This document shows, piece after piece, positions 62,460 through 64,000 of a stretch of DNA of 64,000 nt. The position numbers and the translations under genes were made by a program. This DNA is from Bradyrhizobium sp. C9 (GTDB taxonomy: Bacteria > Pseudomonadota > Alphaproteobacteria > Rhizobiales > Xanthobacteraceae). Below the pieces are notes generated by a model. It saw nothing but the letters and a program-made list of their open reading frames with translations, searched no databases and was not told where the DNA came from. The stretch lies in contig NZ_NWTG01000017.1 in assembly GCF_002532045.1 (NCBI RefSeq), positions 108,638-172,637 of the forward strand, in the 5' to 3' direction. Within the stretch, counting starts at the first letter, position 1. Each line of letters begins with the position of its first letter.

Positions 62460-62957
62460 CGTTCCTCAGCGGCTCCGTTGGCCCCTAACCCTCGGCGCTT
62501 TGGTCTGCGAGATCGGAAAAAAACCTGATAGCCCGCGGAGCTGCTCGTCATCGGCGCCGTCGAGCGGTAGGCAGGTGCGATCGCTTCTGCATCATGCGCG
62601 GAATGAGGGATCCAATAATTATCGCTCATGGGACGTCATTGATATGCTTCGTTGATCGGTGAATTCAATTCGCGCTCGATCAGCGCAATTCTACAGCATA
62701 TCTTGCAGGTTCACCCACCGTCATGTCGGAAGCCGATCCGTTTGAAGACCAAGGGGTCGGGAGAAAAGTCGGACTTACCAACTTAGGTCAGAGCCGGATC
62801 GCCGCTGATTAAACGACTTTCTGGCTTCGGCGTTGGCGTTCTCGGGGCCAACCGCTAATCCACTTCGGGCTAGCAATGGCTCCCTGGTGCAAGCTTGGCC
62901 GAAGAAAACCCCGGCATTGCTGCCAGGGTTCTGCCTGTCGAATCTTTAAGCGAGGGA
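62460..62957. other. stretch downstream of groEL without a recognised gene
   Basis: Short overlapping frames only. The region receives transcription from groEL; no strong hairpin plus T-run is obvious. Confidence 0.35.
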
Positions 62958-64000
62958 TCAGAAGTCCATGCCGCCCATGCCGCCGCCCGGAGGCATCGCG
63001 GGACCGGGCGCGATCTTCTTCGGCAGCTCGGCAACCATCGCTTCCGTCGTGATCAGCAGCGCCGCCACCGAGGAGGCGTTCTGGACTGCGATGCGCACGA
63101 CCTTGGTCGGGTCAATGATGCCCTTGGAGACAAGGTTGCTGTACTCGCCGGTCTGCGCGTCGTAGCCGTAAGAGTACTGATCCTTCTCTAGGACTTTACC
63201 GACCACGACCGAGCCATCTTCACCGGCGTTGATCGCGATCTGCCGAGCCGGCCAAGACAGCGCCTTGCGCACGATCTCGACGCCGGTCTTTTGGTCGTCG
63301 TTCTTGGTGCGCAGGCCCTTGAGCTGCTCGGAGGCCCGGAGCAGGGCGACGCCGCCGCCCGGGACGATGCCTTCCTCGACAGCCGCGCGGGTCGCGTGCA
63401 TCGCGTCATCAACGCGATCCTTGCGCTCCTTCACCTCGACCTCGGTCGCGCCGCCGACGCGGATCACCGCGACGCCGCCTGCGAGCTTGGCGAGACGCTC
63501 CTGCAGCTTCTCACGGTCGTAGTCCGAGGTGGTCTCCTCGATCTGCGCCTTGATCTGGGCAACGCGGGCGTCGATGTCGGCCTTCTTGCCACTTCCGTTG
63601 ACGATCGTGGTGTTCTCCTTGTCGATCATCACCTTCTTGGCGCGACCGAGCATCTGCAGCGTGACGTTCTCGAGCTTGATGCCGAGGTCTTCCGAGATGG
63701 CCTGGCCGCCGGTCAGGATCGCGATGTCCTGCAGCATGGCCTTGCGGCGATCGCCGAAGCCCGGAGCCTTGACGGCCGCGACCTTCAGGCCGCCACGCAG
63801 GCGGTTGACGACGAGGGTGGCGAGGGCTTCGCCTTCGACGTCCTCGGCGACGATGACCAGCGGCTTGCCGGTCTGCACCACGGCCTCGAGCAGCGGCAGC
63901 AGCTCGTTCAGCGAGGAGAGCTTCTTCTCGTTGATGAGGATGTAGGCGTCGTCCATCTCAACGCGCATCTTGTCGGCGTTGGTGACGAAGTAGGGCGAGA
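62958..64000 (-). CDS. groEL: GroEL chaperonin, C-terminal part (runs off the window)
   Basis: This is the C-terminal about 347 residues of the 60-kDa chaperonin; the coding frame continues without a break to the window edge (SPYFVTNADKMRVEMDDAYI). Recognisable segments are KVAAVKAPGFGDRRKAMLQD, RLAKLAGGVAVIRVGGATEV, EEGIVPGGGVALLRA and the Gly/Met tail ending PPGGGMGGMDF. GroEL folds proteins in an ATP-driven cage with GroES. Bradyrhizobium has several groEL copies, and at least one in the symbiosis region is activated by NifA, so this copy may be that one. Its promoter is outside the window. Confidence 0.95.
   Translation of the reverse strand, partial: SPYFVTNADKMRVEMDDAYILINEKKLSSLNELLPLLEAVVQTGKPLVIVAEDVEGEALATLVVNRLRGGLKVAAVKAPGFGDRRKAMLQDIAILTGGQAISEDLGIKLENVTLQMLGRAKKVMIDKENTTIVNGSGKKADIDARVAQIKAQIEETTSDYDREKLQERLAKLAGGVAVIRVGGATEVEVKERKDRVDDAMHATRAAVEEGIVPGGGVALLRASEQLKGLRTKNDDQKTGVEIVRKALSWPARQIAINAGEDGSVVVGKVLEKDQYSYGYDAQTGEYSNLVSKGIIDPTKVVRIAVQNASSVAALLITTEAMVAELPKKIAPGPAMPPGGGMGGMDF

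Noticed and set aside
1..64000. CRISPR arrays or rRNA/tRNA genes
   Set aside because: No regularly spaced direct repeats and no rRNA or full tRNA structure were seen on reading both strands.

Overview
The window is a piece of a Bradyrhizobium symbiosis island. The evidence is a nod-box-led nodABCSUIJ-nolO-nodZ block with Bradyrhizobium-type gene order and protein lengths, the fixR-nifA pair and fixA with GG-N10-GC (sigma-54) promoters, type III effector genes with tts boxes, many decayed insertion-sequence pieces, and a groEL at the right edge. Family assignments rest on motif recognition and remembered family sequences; no database search was run.

Layout. 1-11.5 kb: Nod factor synthesis and export. 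NodA, NodB and NodC make the N-acylated chitooligosaccharide. NodS (N-methyl), NodU and NolO (carbamoyl) and NodZ (fucosyl) decorate it, and NodI/NodJ export it. 12-15 kb: fixR-nifA. 15-26.4 kb: an accessory stretch of about 11.5 kb lies between nifA and fixA. It holds a broken TetR gene, an XRE regulator, a GNAT acetyltransferase, a tts box with a small candidate effector, a frameshifted NopM-type (LRR + NEL ubiquitin ligase) effector with its own tts box, small membrane-protein genes, and relics of IS6, IS66, IS481 and IS256 elements, a ParE toxin and a carboxymuconolactone decarboxylase. 26.5-32 kb: fixA, an IS66 relic, a DUF3422 membrane protein and a carboxylate-type MFS symporter.

33-38 kb: an oxidative/ligase group, with a heme-oxygenase-like domain fused to a GFA zinc domain, a 2OG-Fe(II) oxygenase, a PGM1-like ATP-grasp ligase and an acyl-CoA synthetase. 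39.6-48 kb: an M20 peptidase, a flavin reductase, a TrpD-like protein with altered active-site motifs, and a tight three-gene biotin-dependent acyl-CoA carboxylase operon. 48-52.9 kb: small proteins, a DUF7694-like operon and the effector nopT.

54.1-61.7 kb is the most interesting part. It is a compact, overlapping gene run: MetRS-like protein, MFS exporter, lysine/ornithine N-hydroxylase, stand-alone cupin, DAO-type FAD oxidase, alanine-racemase-like enzyme and a putative methyltransferase. MetRS-like plus cupin plus N-hydroxylase plus FAD oxidase is the signature of the hydrazine (N-N bond) forming machinery known from actinomycete natural products such as s56-p1 (Spb38/Spb40). I infer that this rhizobial island encodes an exported hydrazine- or hydrazinoacetate-type metabolite, with the hydrazine synthetase split into two polypeptides.

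Long stretches between these blocks (for example 16.6-17.9, 29-30.7, 32-33, 48.9-50.9 and 52.9-54.1 kb) show only short, out-of-frame or decayed reading frames, as is usual for such islands.
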